A stretch of DNA of 64,000 nucleotides from Desulfobaculum sp044987625 (GCF_044987625.1 NZ_JBJDSB010000006.1:62001-126000); one strand, 5' to 3'. Positions 37,438 through 46,958 are shown, counted from the first letter of the stretch. A program made the numbers and translations. The notes: generated by a model not told the origin, from the letters alone.

Positions 37438-38469
37438 TTACGTCCCGCCTTCGTCGCAGGCCTCACCTTTTGCGCCGGGCGAAGCGCACTCCCACCAATT
37501 GGTGCGCATAACCAGCTCGCGGAGGGGGGTTGCCCACGCAAGGCGCAGGGTGGCCCAAAACACAGCCTGCGTGCGCGCCGCGTGAAGCCGCGCGTGCAGG
37601 GACGCCGGGTCCATGCCGCGCCGGAGCGACGCCGCCGCCCAGCGGCGACCATTGCGCGCGGCAACGCCAAGCGCATGCCGGACCAACCGCCACCGCCGGG
37701 GCACACGCCCCCGGTACCGGGCGTACACCTCCATAGCGCCTTCATTGGCCATGCGCTGGCGCAGAAAGGCCACGGTCATCCGCTCCTTGGGCACGTGGTG
37801 CAGCACCACGGCGTCCGGCACATAGCCCACGGCCTGCCCGGTCCGCCACAGGGTGCGCATAAGGCCTGTTTCCCCGTCGCCCAGCCACACCGCGCCAAAG
37901 GCGTCCGGGTTGAAGCCGCCGCAGCGGACAAGGGCCTCGCGCCGCAAGGCCATGTTGACGCCGTAGAAGACCTCTTGCCCCTTGTTGAAGCTGCGCCCCC
38001 GGTCCAGCAGGCTGAGTTCGGCAAAGGTGCCAAAATCCCCGGCATACTCCGCCAACCACGTGGGGGGCGGAACGTCCCACACCGGACGCACCGGCCCGCC
38101 AGCGGCGGCCATGTCCGGGTTGGCGTCAAAGGCTCTGATATGCGCATCCACCCAGCCGGCATCAAACGTGGCGTCGTCATCGGTGTAGAGCAGTAAATCC
38201 GACGCGGCGGCGCGCGCTCCGGCATGGCGGGCATAGTGCAGGCCAAGGTGGCACTCCGGCACGTACCGCAGGGGCACGGGATAGCTCCCCGCCCGCCCGG
38301 TCACCATGCGGCGCACCGCATCATCCACGGCGTTGTCCACCACGATGACCTCAAAATCCGTGCGCGATTGCAGGCCAAGGCTCTCAATGCACCGCGCAAG
38401 GTCGCGCTCGCGCCGATAGGTCGGCACGATGACCGTTGCGCGGCGCGCTCTCCCGCCCGAAGCGCTCAC
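37438..38469 (-). CDS. GT2 family glycosyltransferase
   Basis: A 343-residue GT-A transferase. ATVIVPTYRRERDLARCIESLGLQSRTDFEVIVVDN opens the domain (with the VVDN Asp). DLLLYTDDDATFDAGWVDAHI has the DxD-type metal/nucleotide site, and AFGAVWLGDGETGLMRTL the acidic active-site region. The start is GTG 38469 with AAGGGGG upstream, overlapping the sulfotransferase stop by 4 bp; the long ORF to 38748 is inside that gene. The sugar is unknown. Confidence 0.87.
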   Translation of the reverse strand: MSASGGRARRATVIVPTYRRERDLARCIESLGLQSRTDFEVIVVDNAVDDAVRRMVTGRAGSYPVPLRYVPECHLGLHYARHAGARAAASDLLLYTDDDATFDAGWVDAHIRAFDANPDMAAAGGPVRPVWDVPPPTWLAEYAGDFGTFAELSLLDRGRSFNKGQEVFYGVNMALRREALVRCGGFNPDAFGAVWLGDGETGLMRTLWRTGQAVGYVPDAVVLHHVPKERMTVAFLRQRMANEGAMEVYARYRGRVPRRWRLVRHALGVAARNGRRWAAASLRRGMDPASLHARLHAARTQAVFWATLRLAWATPLRELVMRTNWWECASPGAKGEACDEGGT

Positions 38470-39374
38470 CACAGGCCCCCTTTTGCGTACCCGGCGCGCT
38501 CCATGGCGCGCCGCCCCTCGCGCCACACGTGGTAGCGCTCCACAGGTCCAAGGCGACGCGGGGCGTACCCCACAAAGCCCTCCGGTTCCGGCACCACATC
38601 CTGCCCTAGGCGCGCCGCCCACTCCCCGCGCAGGGGCAGCGGCACGCCGGAGACCGCCTTGCCGTTCAGGCCGCGGCGGATGCTGTTGCGCGCCACGGCC
38701 TTGGCGAGGCCTTCGCCGTCCCACGCCATGCCCAAAAAATGACAGCACACACGCTCCAGCACGGAATGAGTGTCCGCCATAAGGTCCTCATACCGCACGG
38801 TACAAAAACGCTTGGGGCCCATCTCGCGCCCGCCCGCAAGGGCCGCATTCACATGACGCGACCACATCTGCGCCGCCTGCCGTGCGTCCGCCGGGGCCCA
38901 GTCCGCCCCCCATGAGCGCGCCGCCGTTAGCAGAGAGCGCACCACGTCGCGCACATCGCGCACCACATGGATAACCCGCGCCTGCGGCAGGAGCTGGGCG
39001 ATTTCCGGCAGGAACAGGGCATGCGAGGGCGTCTTCTCCACAAACAGACCGCCCTCCGGCGTCGCCGCGCGCATGGGCTGCATCAGCGCCTGCATGTACG
39101 CCTGCAGGGCCACAAGGAAATCCTCCTCGCGCAGGTGACAGCCAAGGCCGACCATCCGGCCCGAATTCTCCGCCACATCGCGCTGCCACGCGCGAAGCTG
39201 TGGGCCAATATAGCTCTCGAACAGGCTACTCTCCTGCCCGGTGGCCACCAGCGGATGGCAGGCCAAAAGGCGCTGCATCCACGTTGTGCCACTGCGTGGG
39301 CTGCCCACTATAAAGACCATATCCGCGCCAAACTCTCGCACTGCCGACTCCAAGGCTGAAGGAGAAAACTCCAC
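38466..39374 (-). CDS. PAPS-dependent sulfotransferase
   Basis: A 302-residue sulfotransferase. The 5'-phosphosulfate loop is GSPRSGTTWMQRLL (residues 24-37) and the 3'-phosphate-binding segment VVRDVRDVVRSLL (137-149). These are the two PAPS signatures. The enzyme moves a sulfuryl group from PAPS to a hydroxyl or amine, here likely on the glycan built by the operon. The start is GTG 39374. It is one of three sulfotransferase genes in the operon (with 51960-52826 and 60541-61650). Confidence 0.9.
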   Translation of the reverse strand: MEFSPSALESAVREFGADMVFIVGSPRSGTTWMQRLLACHPLVATGQESSLFESYIGPQLRAWQRDVAENSGRMVGLGCHLREEDFLVALQAYMQALMQPMRAATPEGGLFVEKTPSHALFLPEIAQLLPQARVIHVVRDVRDVVRSLLTAARSWGADWAPADARQAAQMWSRHVNAALAGGREMGPKRFCTVRYEDLMADTHSVLERVCCHFLGMAWDGEGLAKAVARNSIRRGLNGKAVSGVPLPLRGEWAARLGQDVVPEPEGFVGYAPRRLGPVERYHVWREGRRAMERAGYAKGGLW

Positions 39375-39394
39375 TGTGCCGTTATATCAGGATT

Positions 39395-41410
39395 TCAGTT
39401 CCACTCCAAACCCTTCTGCCACGTCAGGGAGGAAAACCGGCCCGACGCCTTTTGCCGCCCCAACCACTCCGAGGCATCGCCCCCGGATATGCCCCGGGCG
39501 CGGCTCATGAGGAAATCCGCTACCCGCAGCGCCGCGCCGCCGTCCGCTCCGCACAGCACCTCATCCAGCCATGGCTGCGCCGCCCGGCGCACCGCCTGCC
39601 GTGACTGGCGGGCGTCAAGGGCTTCGCGCACAAGGGGGATGATGTCCTCAAGGGCCGCGGCCTCACGGATGACAGGGCATCCGCTGGCCGACGGCTCATG
39701 CCGCGACAGCGCGTGCAGATACACCACCGGCACCCCGCACAGCAGCGCCTCCGCCACGGCGGACCCCATGTGCGACACCACCACGTCCGCCCGCGCCATA
39801 AGGTCCGGCAGCGGCAGGTCCCCCGCACGCTGGTACAGCACCGCAGGCGCCCCGCGTGATGTGAAATACGAATCGTATTCTATTTCGTATGACCCCGGAT
39901 GAATGCGGTACACCACCTGCATCTGCGGCATCTCCCGCGCAAGGGCCGCCACGGCGTCGAGGGTGGCCCACTGGGTGTGCCGCCGCTCGCGCGTTTGCGT
40001 CCAGCCGCCGCTGTCGCACACCACGCACACCGGGCGGCGCAGGCCCACCCCCGCACGCAGACAGCGCAGACGCGCCGCAAGGGTGGCGTCCGGCGTCAGC
40101 CCATCAAGATACGCATCCCCAAGGGGCGGCACCCGCCCCGGCGCCGCGCCCTGACTGGCCACCAGCGCCGCGCTGTGCACGCGCCCACACGCGGCAAACT
40201 CGCGCGCCGCAAACACATCGCGCTCCGCGTCCGTGGCGCAGTGCAGGCCATGGCCCATGGTCACTGTGGGAATCCCCCGCGCCCGCGCCGCCAGCGTCTG
40301 CGCAGCCCCGCGCGGGTCCGTGGAAAACAAGTGCAGTACCACATCAGGCGCGGCCACATCGCACAGCGCGCCAAAGCGCGCCGCCCCGTGCAGACACTGC
40401 GGCAACGCCCCGGCCACTTCCGCGGCAATCTGCTCCACCAGCATTCCGGCAAGGGTGGGGCCAACCTCGCCGTACAAAAACGTCATCAGCCCTTCGTCAC
40501 GCAGCAGGGCGCGCTCCAAATCGTCATCGGTCCATGCTCCGCGCCGGGGTGGCGCATCCGCCGCGTCCACATCCTCAAGGCGCAAGACCACCGCACCGCG
40601 CTTTTCGGCCCGCCGCCACGCCCGCAGGCCCAGACGCCCCGCAGCCACAACCAGCGCCACCTTCACCCCGCGGGCAAGGAGTTCGCCATACAGCGGTTCA
40701 AGGCGCGTCATCCCGGCCCCGCCCCACGTGGCAAGAAGCGCCCGCGCCCCGGTGCCAAGGGCTGAGGGCACCGCCTCCAGCGTACGTGGTACGGGCCGCA
40801 GCACCCGCCGAACAGCGGCGCGTGGCGCGCCCCACACACGGTGCAGGGCACTGCGCCGCGCCGGGGTAGCAGGCCCGCCAGCACCAGTGCCATTCGGCGC
40901 CTGCGAAATTTCCTCGCAGGTGATGCCGCGCTCGCGGCACAGGGCCACGAGGGCCTCGCGCTCCAGCCCGGCAGGGGAAGTCAGCAGGCCATACAGCCCC
41001 ACCTGCGCGTCCTGCACCTGCCCAAGAAGCACATGAGCGGGCCGCTCGGCGTCCAGCACCATGCTCATGGTGGCGTGGGCCTGAATGGCCTCAAAAAACC
41101 GCAGCGTCAGGGAGTGGAACAAGAGGGCCAGCGGCGGCGCGCCGGCGATGTCCGGCGCGCTGGGCACCAGCATGCGCGACAGCTCCGGGGCGAGGTGCTC
41201 GTGCCAGCGGCTGGCAAGGGAGCGGGCAAGGTCGCACTGCGGCTCCTTGAGCATGGCGGAAGCCTTGTCCCCGTAGGGCGCATAACCAATTCCCGCCATG
41301 CCAAGAGCGTGGCGTGCACTGGCAGACAGCGCCACCACGCACCCTTCCGCCGCATGCATGCGCGCCCACAACGCGTCACGTGCGTCCGCCACAAAGAGCA
41401 TCGTCTTCAT
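39395..41410 (-). CDS. Large GT-B-like protein, CDP-glycerol/polysaccharide polymerase type
   Basis: A 671-residue protein. The N-terminal 330 residues have no clear match, though they begin MKTMLFVADARDALWARM. From about residue 370 the sequence resembles the C-terminal GT-B part of glycerophosphotransferases and UDP-GlcNAc 2-epimerase-like proteins: PTVTMGHGLHCATD, RRPVCVVCDSGGW, VVYRIHPGSYEIEY, ADVVVSHMGSAVAEALLCGVPVVYL. That last segment is the donor-site region. It could polymerise or transfer a phospho-polyol or a sugar. The ATG at 41410 overlaps the upstream gene by 4 bp and has GGGAGGG upstream. Confidence 0.65.
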   Translation of the reverse strand: MKTMLFVADARDALWARMHAAEGCVVALSASARHALGMAGIGYAPYGDKASAMLKEPQCDLARSLASRWHEHLAPELSRMLVPSAPDIAGAPPLALLFHSLTLRFFEAIQAHATMSMVLDAERPAHVLLGQVQDAQVGLYGLLTSPAGLEREALVALCRERGITCEEISQAPNGTGAGGPATPARRSALHRVWGAPRAAVRRVLRPVPRTLEAVPSALGTGARALLATWGGAGMTRLEPLYGELLARGVKVALVVAAGRLGLRAWRRAEKRGAVVLRLEDVDAADAPPRRGAWTDDDLERALLRDEGLMTFLYGEVGPTLAGMLVEQIAAEVAGALPQCLHGAARFGALCDVAAPDVVLHLFSTDPRGAAQTLAARARGIPTVTMGHGLHCATDAERDVFAAREFAACGRVHSAALVASQGAAPGRVPPLGDAYLDGLTPDATLAARLRCLRAGVGLRRPVCVVCDSGGWTQTRERRHTQWATLDAVAALAREMPQMQVVYRIHPGSYEIEYDSYFTSRGAPAVLYQRAGDLPLPDLMARADVVVSHMGSAVAEALLCGVPVVYLHALSRHEPSASGCPVIREAAALEDIIPLVREALDARQSRQAVRRAAQPWLDEVLCGADGGAALRVADFLMSRARGISGGDASEWLGRQKASGRFSSLTWQKGLEWN

Positions 41411-42561
41411 GCGCCGCCCTCCCGCAAGGCGCACCTGTCCCATGCATCAAAGCGCGCATCCACCTGCGGATGCTCCGCAAAGAATGCAAGGGCCATACGC
41501 ATGCGTTCGTCCTGCTCCTCCGCCGTCAGGTGGGGGATCTGCATCCGCGCCACCAGCGTGCGCGGGTGCAGGTCAAAGCGGTGCACCGCCACGCGGTGGA
41601 AATGTTCGGCCACAAACGCCAGCGTATCCGCCAGTTCCGCCGTCGTTTCCGTGGGCAGACCAACGATGATGTCCGTGCGCAGCCGCAGGGCAGGATTACC
41701 GCCACGCATACGAGACAGGTGGGGCGACAGCCCGCGCACAAAGGGGTCGCGCCGCATAAGGCGCAACAGGCGCTCACTGGTGGTCTGGATGGGCACCTTC
41801 ACATTGGTGATGCGCGGATGGGTCAGGGCGTCCGCAAGCATCTGCCCGTACACACGAAACCACTTGGGGGCGATGTTCCCGAACTGCAACTGCGCCTGCG
41901 GCGCGGCGGCCAGCAGCGCGTCTACCAGCTCGGGAAAAACGCGCGGCGGGTCCATATCCACGCCCCACGAGCCGCTGTCGTTGCCGTCGATATAATAACT
42001 GCGCGCCCCGGCTGCGGCGTTACGCTCCACAAGGGCGACAATATCCTCAAGGGGGCGGCTCGTGGCCGAACCTATGCCGATTTTGTGCGGGCAATAGGCG
42101 CAGTGCTCGGTACATCCCTCCTGCACCACCACATAGCGGCGCGTGGGGTCCGGGTCGGCTGTATCCTCGGGGCGGAACGCGCTCTCATCCGGCAGGTCCG
42201 CAAAGGGCACCGTCACCTCATCCACCAACCCTTCCGCGCGCTCGGGATGCCGGGACGGGATGGTGATGACGTCCCGCGGCGTCTCTGCGGCATAGAAGGC
42301 CGGGTCCACCTTGGGCAGGCAGCCGTAGACCACCACCCGCCGCCCGGCCCCGCGCAGCGGTCCCATGCGCTCGCGAAACATATCGAATGACGCCAAAAAC
42401 CCCGCGCACGCACCAATGAGCACCACCTCCGCCGCGTCCATATCCGGCACCTCGCGCCAGCCGTTAAGGCTCAAAAAGCGCGCAATCTTGCGCAGATGCA
42501 GCAGATAGGACGGACACATGGTGCTCTGCCACACGGCAAATGTCGTCTCGCGCCCGGTCAT
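41407..42561 (-). CDS. Radical SAM methylthiotransferase-like protein
   Basis: A 384-residue radical SAM protein with the layout of MiaB/RimO. Three cysteines of the N-terminal cluster-binding domain are present (C16, C52, C81, in contexts STMCPSY, IGACAGF and VYGCLPK). The SAM cluster motif is CTEHCAYC at 149-156. The C-terminal TRAM domain of MiaB/RimO is missing; the protein ends after a short tail. MiaB/RimO attach a methylthio group to tRNA or ribosomal protein S12, using an N-terminal cluster as sulfur carrier. Inside a glycan operon, the target may be a sugar or lipid, which is inference. It overlaps both neighbours by 4 bp. Confidence 0.8.
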   Translation of the reverse strand: MTGRETTFAVWQSTMCPSYLLHLRKIARFLSLNGWREVPDMDAAEVVLIGACAGFLASFDMFRERMGPLRGAGRRVVVYGCLPKVDPAFYAAETPRDVITIPSRHPERAEGLVDEVTVPFADLPDESAFRPEDTADPDPTRRYVVVQEGCTEHCAYCPHKIGIGSATSRPLEDIVALVERNAAAGARSYYIDGNDSGSWGVDMDPPRVFPELVDALLAAAPQAQLQFGNIAPKWFRVYGQMLADALTHPRITNVKVPIQTTSERLLRLMRRDPFVRGLSPHLSRMRGGNPALRLRTDIIVGLPTETTAELADTLAFVAEHFHRVAVHRFDLHPRTLVARMQIPHLTAEEQDERMRMALAFFAEHPQVDARFDAWDRCALREGGA

Positions 42562-43571
42562 AGCCCCTCCACAGGCCGCCGCGCTACCACCCACATATGC
42601 GAGGACAGCCCGTTTTCCGCCAAAAACTGCTGAAACGACCCGCCAAGGGCGCCCCACTCGTCAAGGAGCACACGCCGCAGGAAGGGCTGGCCGGTCAGGT
42701 CCACCTCTCCGGCACGGGCCGCCTTGCGCACTAGTTCGGCGTCCAGCTCGCCGGGAGTGGCGACCTCCTCCACCGTCAGCCCGCACGCCGCCACCAGCGC
42801 GGGCAGGGACGTGGTGGTAAACAGATTCAGGTGCTGGTGGTTCACGGTGTTTGACGCTTCGCCAAGGTGGACAAGGTCAAAGCCCTCGGCATTGGGACAG
42901 GTGAGGACGAGCAGTCCGCCCGGACGCAGCACCCGCGCGCACGCCCGCACAAAGCCCTCCACGCTAAAGAGGTGCTCCACACACTCAAAGCTGACCACAA
43001 CGTCCGCCGCATCCGCGCCAAGGTCCACCTGCTCCACCGACGCCTCGCACACGGTGAACCCACGCTCGCGGCAGGTTTCGGCCAGCCACGGCGTGGCCTC
43101 CACGGCGGTCACTGCGGCAAAACGCGGCATACTGCGCGCCTCCTCCAAGAAGAGGCCAAATCCCGGCCCCACCTCCACAAGGCGAAGCCCCTCGCCAAGG
43201 CCAAAGCGCATGCACAGCGCGTCCAGCCGCCGGGCGCGCGGAGCAAACAGCCGCTCGCGCCGCGCCTTTTCCGAGGCGGGAAAGAGTCTGTCGTTCTGAA
43301 AGCGGTACGAGGCGGAGCGCGCATAAAAGGCGGACAGCACCTCCGGCGTTGGGCGCGGGGAGACGTACACCGTGCCGCAGTTGGCGCACCGCCCCCAGCG
43401 CATGCCCTGCTTGGCGTACAGCGGCCGGGCGTCGTCCGCCGCGCAGGCCGGACAGGGCACCTGGACAAAGGACGCCGAGCGCGCGGACAACCACGCCACA
43501 TCCTCGGCCACGCTGGCGTGGAAGTCCTCCATCAGGGCGTCCGGGCGGATGTCGTTTTCCTTCAGCGTCAT
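42558..43571 (-). CDS. Methyltransferase with N-terminal zinc ribbon
   Basis: A 337-residue class I methyltransferase. The N-terminus has CPAC and CANC pairs (about residues 40-43 and 62-65), a treble-clef zinc ribbon as found in many sugar methyltransferases. The SAM fold has LVEVGPGFGLFLEEA (motif I), ADVVVSFECVEHLFS and LRPGGLLVLTCPNAEG. It may methylate a nucleotide-sugar or the growing glycan. The ATG at 43571 overlaps the PIG-L gene by 4 bp. Confidence 0.87.
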   Translation of the reverse strand: MTLKENDIRPDALMEDFHASVAEDVAWLSARSASFVQVPCPACAADDARPLYAKQGMRWGRCANCGTVYVSPRPTPEVLSAFYARSASYRFQNDRLFPASEKARRERLFAPRARRLDALCMRFGLGEGLRLVEVGPGFGLFLEEARSMPRFAAVTAVEATPWLAETCRERGFTVCEASVEQVDLGADAADVVVSFECVEHLFSVEGFVRACARVLRPGGLLVLTCPNAEGFDLVHLGEASNTVNHQHLNLFTTTSLPALVAACGLTVEEVATPGELDAELVRKAARAGEVDLTGQPFLRRVLLDEWGALGGSFQQFLAENGLSSHMWVVARRPVEGL

Positions 43572-44230
43572 ACGCCGTCCCCTCCGCCGTTATCGATCCA
43601 AATGGCCTTCACCATGGCAAACCCCTCGGCGTAGGCGACACCGCTGCGCGCCCCGGTGCGGGCGTTTTCGCCCTTGAAAAAGGCTATCCACTCCTCGCCG
43701 CGTTTGGCGACCTCCGAGGCATGGGCGCGGATGGCCTCCACCTTGCGGTCCATAAAGTTCGAGATGTCCACGCAGTAGTTTTCTGTGAAGACGTCGGGGC
43801 TTTGGTACCAATTGCTGCGGTACATGAAGAGGTTGTGCACCTTGCGCCCGGCGGTGATGGACGCCGCGCCGGCGGCGGCGTGGTCCTGATGCACATCGCG
43901 GTTCCAGTGGGTGTAGATGGTGTCCACCCCGCGCTCGTCGATGATGGCGTCAATGTGCTGGATAAGCTCGTCGCAGTAGTGCAGGCGCTTGTTTTCATAG
44001 GGCAGGGCCACAAGCTCCGCCCCGATGATGGCCGCGCCGCGCTCCCCCTCCTGCCGGGCAAGCTCTGCGGGGCGCTCCCAGTGGTCCTTCTCCACCGTGT
44101 AGGCGGAATGGGTGAGCACCAGCATGGTCACCCGGTGCCCGGCCTGCACATGCCGCAACAGCGTTCCGGCGCACCCCAGCTCAATATCGTCAAAGTGCGC
44201 GCCAATGGCGAGGATGCTACGCACGCCCAT
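43568..44230 (-). CDS. PIG-L/LmbE-type N-acetylglucosaminyl deacetylase
   Basis: A 220-residue zinc hydrolase. AHFDDIELGCAG (AHxDD metal motif) lies near the N-terminus and HWNRDVHQDHAAAG in the middle supplies the second histidine pair. LmbE-like enzymes remove the N-acetyl group from GlcNAc-containing lipids or sugar nucleotides, here perhaps leaving a free amine for sulfation or acylation. The start is ATG 44230 (14-bp overlap with the methyltransferase gene); an in-frame GTG at 44224 has better spacing to GAGGGG. Confidence 0.88.
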   Translation of the reverse strand: MGVRSILAIGAHFDDIELGCAGTLLRHVQAGHRVTMLVLTHSAYTVEKDHWERPAELARQEGERGAAIIGAELVALPYENKRLHYCDELIQHIDAIIDERGVDTIYTHWNRDVHQDHAAAGAASITAGRKVHNLFMYRSNWYQSPDVFTENYCVDISNFMDRKVEAIRAHASEVAKRGEEWIAFFKGENARTGARSGVAYAEGFAMVKAIWIDNGGGDGV

Positions 44231-45176
44231 CCCCCTCTGTTTGCCGGACCCGCCCCCGCCAGCGAAAGCCCACGGCGGGCAGGGTTCCGGATTCCACAAG
44301 GAACCTGTCCACAAGCCGGATATGCCGGGCAAGGCGGACCTCGTCCTCCGGGGCGGCGCACCGCAGCCCGCCGATGATGCCCGCGTAGAACGCGCCCTCC
44401 CAGTCATGGTCCACGGTGTCGAAGGTCTCTTCCATGGCGGCAAGCATGCCCTCGTGCGTGGCGGCAAGGTCATGGGGCGACTGCACGGGATTTCCCGCCT
44501 CGTCCTCGTAGCGCCCGCGCCGCAGGCACACGTCCAGCCGCTCCTGCAACTCGCGCTCACTGGCTAAGAGGGGTGCGGTCTCGTAGTACAGCCCGCCAGC
44601 GGAAAGGAGCGTCTCCACCAGCAGCCACACAGCGGCGGACGGGGCCGTCATGCGCTCGCGGCATGGCTCCATCACCACCACCTGCCCGCGCTCGCCCAGG
44701 AGCGCCCGCGCGCGGCGTGCGGCCTGCTGCTGGGCCGAAAAATGATGCAGGGCGTTGTTGAACACCACCACGTCAAAGCCGTCACCCGCGTCCAGCGTCA
44801 AGTAGTCCCCGGCCACGTAGACGACCCGCCCCTCCTGCGGGGGATTCTCCGCCGCGGTACGCCGCGCCACGTCGAGGCTCTCCTGTGAAATATCAAGGCC
44901 CACCACGTCGTGTCCCGCCCGCGCCAGCTCAAGGCTCAAATAGCCCGGACCGCACCCCACCTCCAAAATCCGCAAGCCCGGCGCAAGGCGCGCGGCCAGC
45001 CACCGGAAGCGCTCGCCATAGACAAGGTCGATGAAGCCCCGGTCCCGCCACGGATTGTTGCGGAACCACTCGCACCGCCCGCAGTGGCGCAGGTCCGGGA
45101 TATGGCCAGCATCCACGCGCTGGCGGATTTGACTGTCAAAGGCCGCGGCTTCGGCGTCCATGTCATGCCGTGTCAT
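44217..45176 (-). CDS. Class I SAM-dependent methyltransferase
   Basis: A 319-residue methyltransferase. LRILEVGCGPGYLSLELARAGHDVVGLDIS is the SAM-binding region, and VVFNNALHHFS is motif IV. Four cysteines (HCGRC near the N-terminus, plus later ones) are not an obvious zinc ribbon. The ATG at 45176 is preferred over 45182: GGAGG precedes it at normal spacing, while the first ATG is too close. It overlaps the radical SAM gene by 14 bp. Confidence 0.86.
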   Translation of the reverse strand: MTRHDMDAEAAAFDSQIRQRVDAGHIPDLRHCGRCEWFRNNPWRDRGFIDLVYGERFRWLAARLAPGLRILEVGCGPGYLSLELARAGHDVVGLDISQESLDVARRTAAENPPQEGRVVYVAGDYLTLDAGDGFDVVVFNNALHHFSAQQQAARRARALLGERGQVVVMEPCRERMTAPSAAVWLLVETLLSAGGLYYETAPLLASERELQERLDVCLRRGRYEDEAGNPVQSPHDLAATHEGMLAAMEETFDTVDHDWEGAFYAGIIGGLRCAAPEDEVRLARHIRLVDRFLVESGTLPAVGFRWRGRVRQTEGDGRA

Positions 45177-46233
45177 GGGCATCCTCCATGACGTCGCCGT
45201 CCTCGGACTCCACAGGCATCATAGGGGTGGAGCAACGCGAGCACAGATCAATCTCGCGGATGCGTCCGGCCTTTTGCAGCTTGCGGTAGCGCTGCATCAC
45301 AGGACCAGTCCACGCCTGCTCCAGCGTCATATCCCCAAGGGTACCCAGCACCACCTCGTCGGCGTCGTCGAGGTGGCAAAACTTGATGCCCCCCTCATGG
45401 GTCACCGCAAGCCGCTGCCACGGCTTCTCGCACACAAAGTCCGCCTTGTAGGCCACCTTATGGCGATAGCGGTCTTCCTCATCCCACTGAAAATAATTGA
45501 TGTATTCAAGGAACCCCATCCCATCCACCACGTCCTGCCACATGCGCACCATGGCGTCGCGCTCGCCCGCGTTTTCCTTCATGAGCACCATATTGATGCG
45601 GATGAATGGGGTCAGGCTGCCGCGCCGGGCCTTCAGGTCCGCCATGCCGCGGATATTCGCCGTGACCCGATCATAGCTGGAGCCAACGCGCAGGGCCTCG
45701 TAGTGGGCCTTGTCCGGGGAATCAAAGGAGATGATGAGCTTGGTCAGCCCGGCATCCAGCAGGCGCTCCGCCATGGCGGCATCAAGATGCAGGGCCGAGG
45801 TATGCAGCATCACATCAAGGATGCCGCGCTCGCGGGCATAGGCCACCATGCGCGGCAAATCGCGGTGGAGCAGCGGTTCGCCGCTGGCGTTGAGGTTGAC
45901 GGCGTACAGGCCTTTAGCCGCGCCTTCGTCAATGGCGCGGGCGTAGATGTCAAAGGGCATGTAAAAGGTGGGCGGCAGCATGCCGCGCCGGGCCATCTGC
46001 GTGCGCGGGCAAAAGGTGCACGACAGGGTGCACAGGTTGGTCAGGTCAAAGTCGAGATGCATGGGAAAGGGCCGCAGCTCCCGCCCAGCGGAGTAGCGCA
46101 GCCAGTCGCGGCGGTAGGCCTGAAATTCCGGCCCCATGTCCCGCTCCCACGTGGTGTTGAAATCGAGGAACTGGCAGCAGACGTTGCAGTCGCGCTCGGT
46201 CTTGTGCGTTAGTCCCGCATCCGGTTTGGGCAT
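45163..46233 (-). CDS. Radical SAM/SPASM protein
   Basis: A 356-residue radical SAM enzyme. CTLSCTFC (CxxxCxxC, about residues 68-75) binds the SAM cluster; NASGEPLLHRDLPRMVAYA and LIISFDSPDKAHYEALR are in the core. The C-terminus has a SPASM-like set of cysteines (VCEKPW, KFCHLDD, CSRC). An extra N-terminal CNVCC is unusual. It lies next to WbqC and the NeuB-SpsF-PseG trio, so a role in making or modifying an unusual sugar is likely, but not shown. It overlaps WbqC by 25 bp. Confidence 0.86.
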   Translation of the reverse strand: MPKPDAGLTHKTERDCNVCCQFLDFNTTWERDMGPEFQAYRRDWLRYSAGRELRPFPMHLDFDLTNLCTLSCTFCPRTQMARRGMLPPTFYMPFDIYARAIDEGAAKGLYAVNLNASGEPLLHRDLPRMVAYARERGILDVMLHTSALHLDAAMAERLLDAGLTKLIISFDSPDKAHYEALRVGSSYDRVTANIRGMADLKARRGSLTPFIRINMVLMKENAGERDAMVRMWQDVVDGMGFLEYINYFQWDEEDRYRHKVAYKADFVCEKPWQRLAVTHEGGIKFCHLDDADEVVLGTLGDMTLEQAWTGPVMQRYRKLQKAGRIREIDLCSRCSTPMMPVESEDGDVMEDAHDTA

Positions 46234-46958
46234 GGTGTCTCCTCCTGCGTCGCCCCCGTGTGCGCGGCGTTGCCGCGCAGGATGGCAAGGGCGCGCGGAC
46301 CATGGTTGAACAGCGCATCAAGTACGGACATTCCCGGCTGAAACCCGGCAAAGGCCTGCGTGTAGGGCTGGCATTGGTAGCGCACGGTCTGGACGGCGAC
46401 GCCGCTGGCGGCGAAGCGGTCCATGTCCATGTAGTCCGGCCCGGAAACGCCGCAGACGTACGTGCGAGCGCCCATATGGCGGCAGATGTCGTGGAGGAGT
46501 TCGGTAGAGGAGGTCGAGAACGGCGGCAGCGTCGAGGCGCGCACAGTGCGCCCCGCCAAGCCAAGGTACTGCCGGACAAACTCGATGAGGTCGATATTCA
46601 GATCGCACAAGAGGGTCCGCCGTGATTGGACGATATCACGCACCGCACAAAAAATCTCATGGAAAAACGGGGTGGCGGCATAGTTGTGCCGTAGCGCGCC
46701 AAGGTATTTGCGCCGCCACGGCGCGTCGTCGCACAGGGCCACGTCCGCAATGCGCTGGGTAAAGCGCCCGCGCGTGAGGACGGGCACCGTCACCCACTGC
46801 CAGCCCGTGGCCGTGCGGATGCGGTTGCGGTTCTCAAAGTAGCGCTTCTTATACTGCACCGTGTCGAAGTAGACCGTGACATCGCACAGGTCCATCTTAT
46901 GAAAGAACCCAAGCCACGGCGCATGCTCCGGCTGCTGAATGGACAAGCTCAAGCCCAT
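46209..46958 (-). CDS. WbqC-family protein
   Basis: A 249-residue WbqC-like protein (opening SIQQPEHAPWLGFFHKMDLCDVTVYFDTVQYKKR, with the FFxKM..xD..V.xDx.Qy..r family pattern). WbqC proteins occur in many O-antigen and capsule loci; some act as acyl- or aminotransferases in sugar modification, but no general activity is established. In this operon it sits between SpsF-like cytidylyltransferase and the radical SAM gene. Confidence 0.86.
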   Translation of the reverse strand: MGLSLSIQQPEHAPWLGFFHKMDLCDVTVYFDTVQYKKRYFENRNRIRTATGWQWVTVPVLTRGRFTQRIADVALCDDAPWRRKYLGALRHNYAATPFFHEIFCAVRDIVQSRRTLLCDLNIDLIEFVRQYLGLAGRTVRASTLPPFSTSSTELLHDICRHMGARTYVCGVSGPDYMDMDRFAASGVAVQTVRYQCQPYTQAFAGFQPGMSVLDALFNHGPRALAILRGNAAHTGATQEETPCPNRMRD

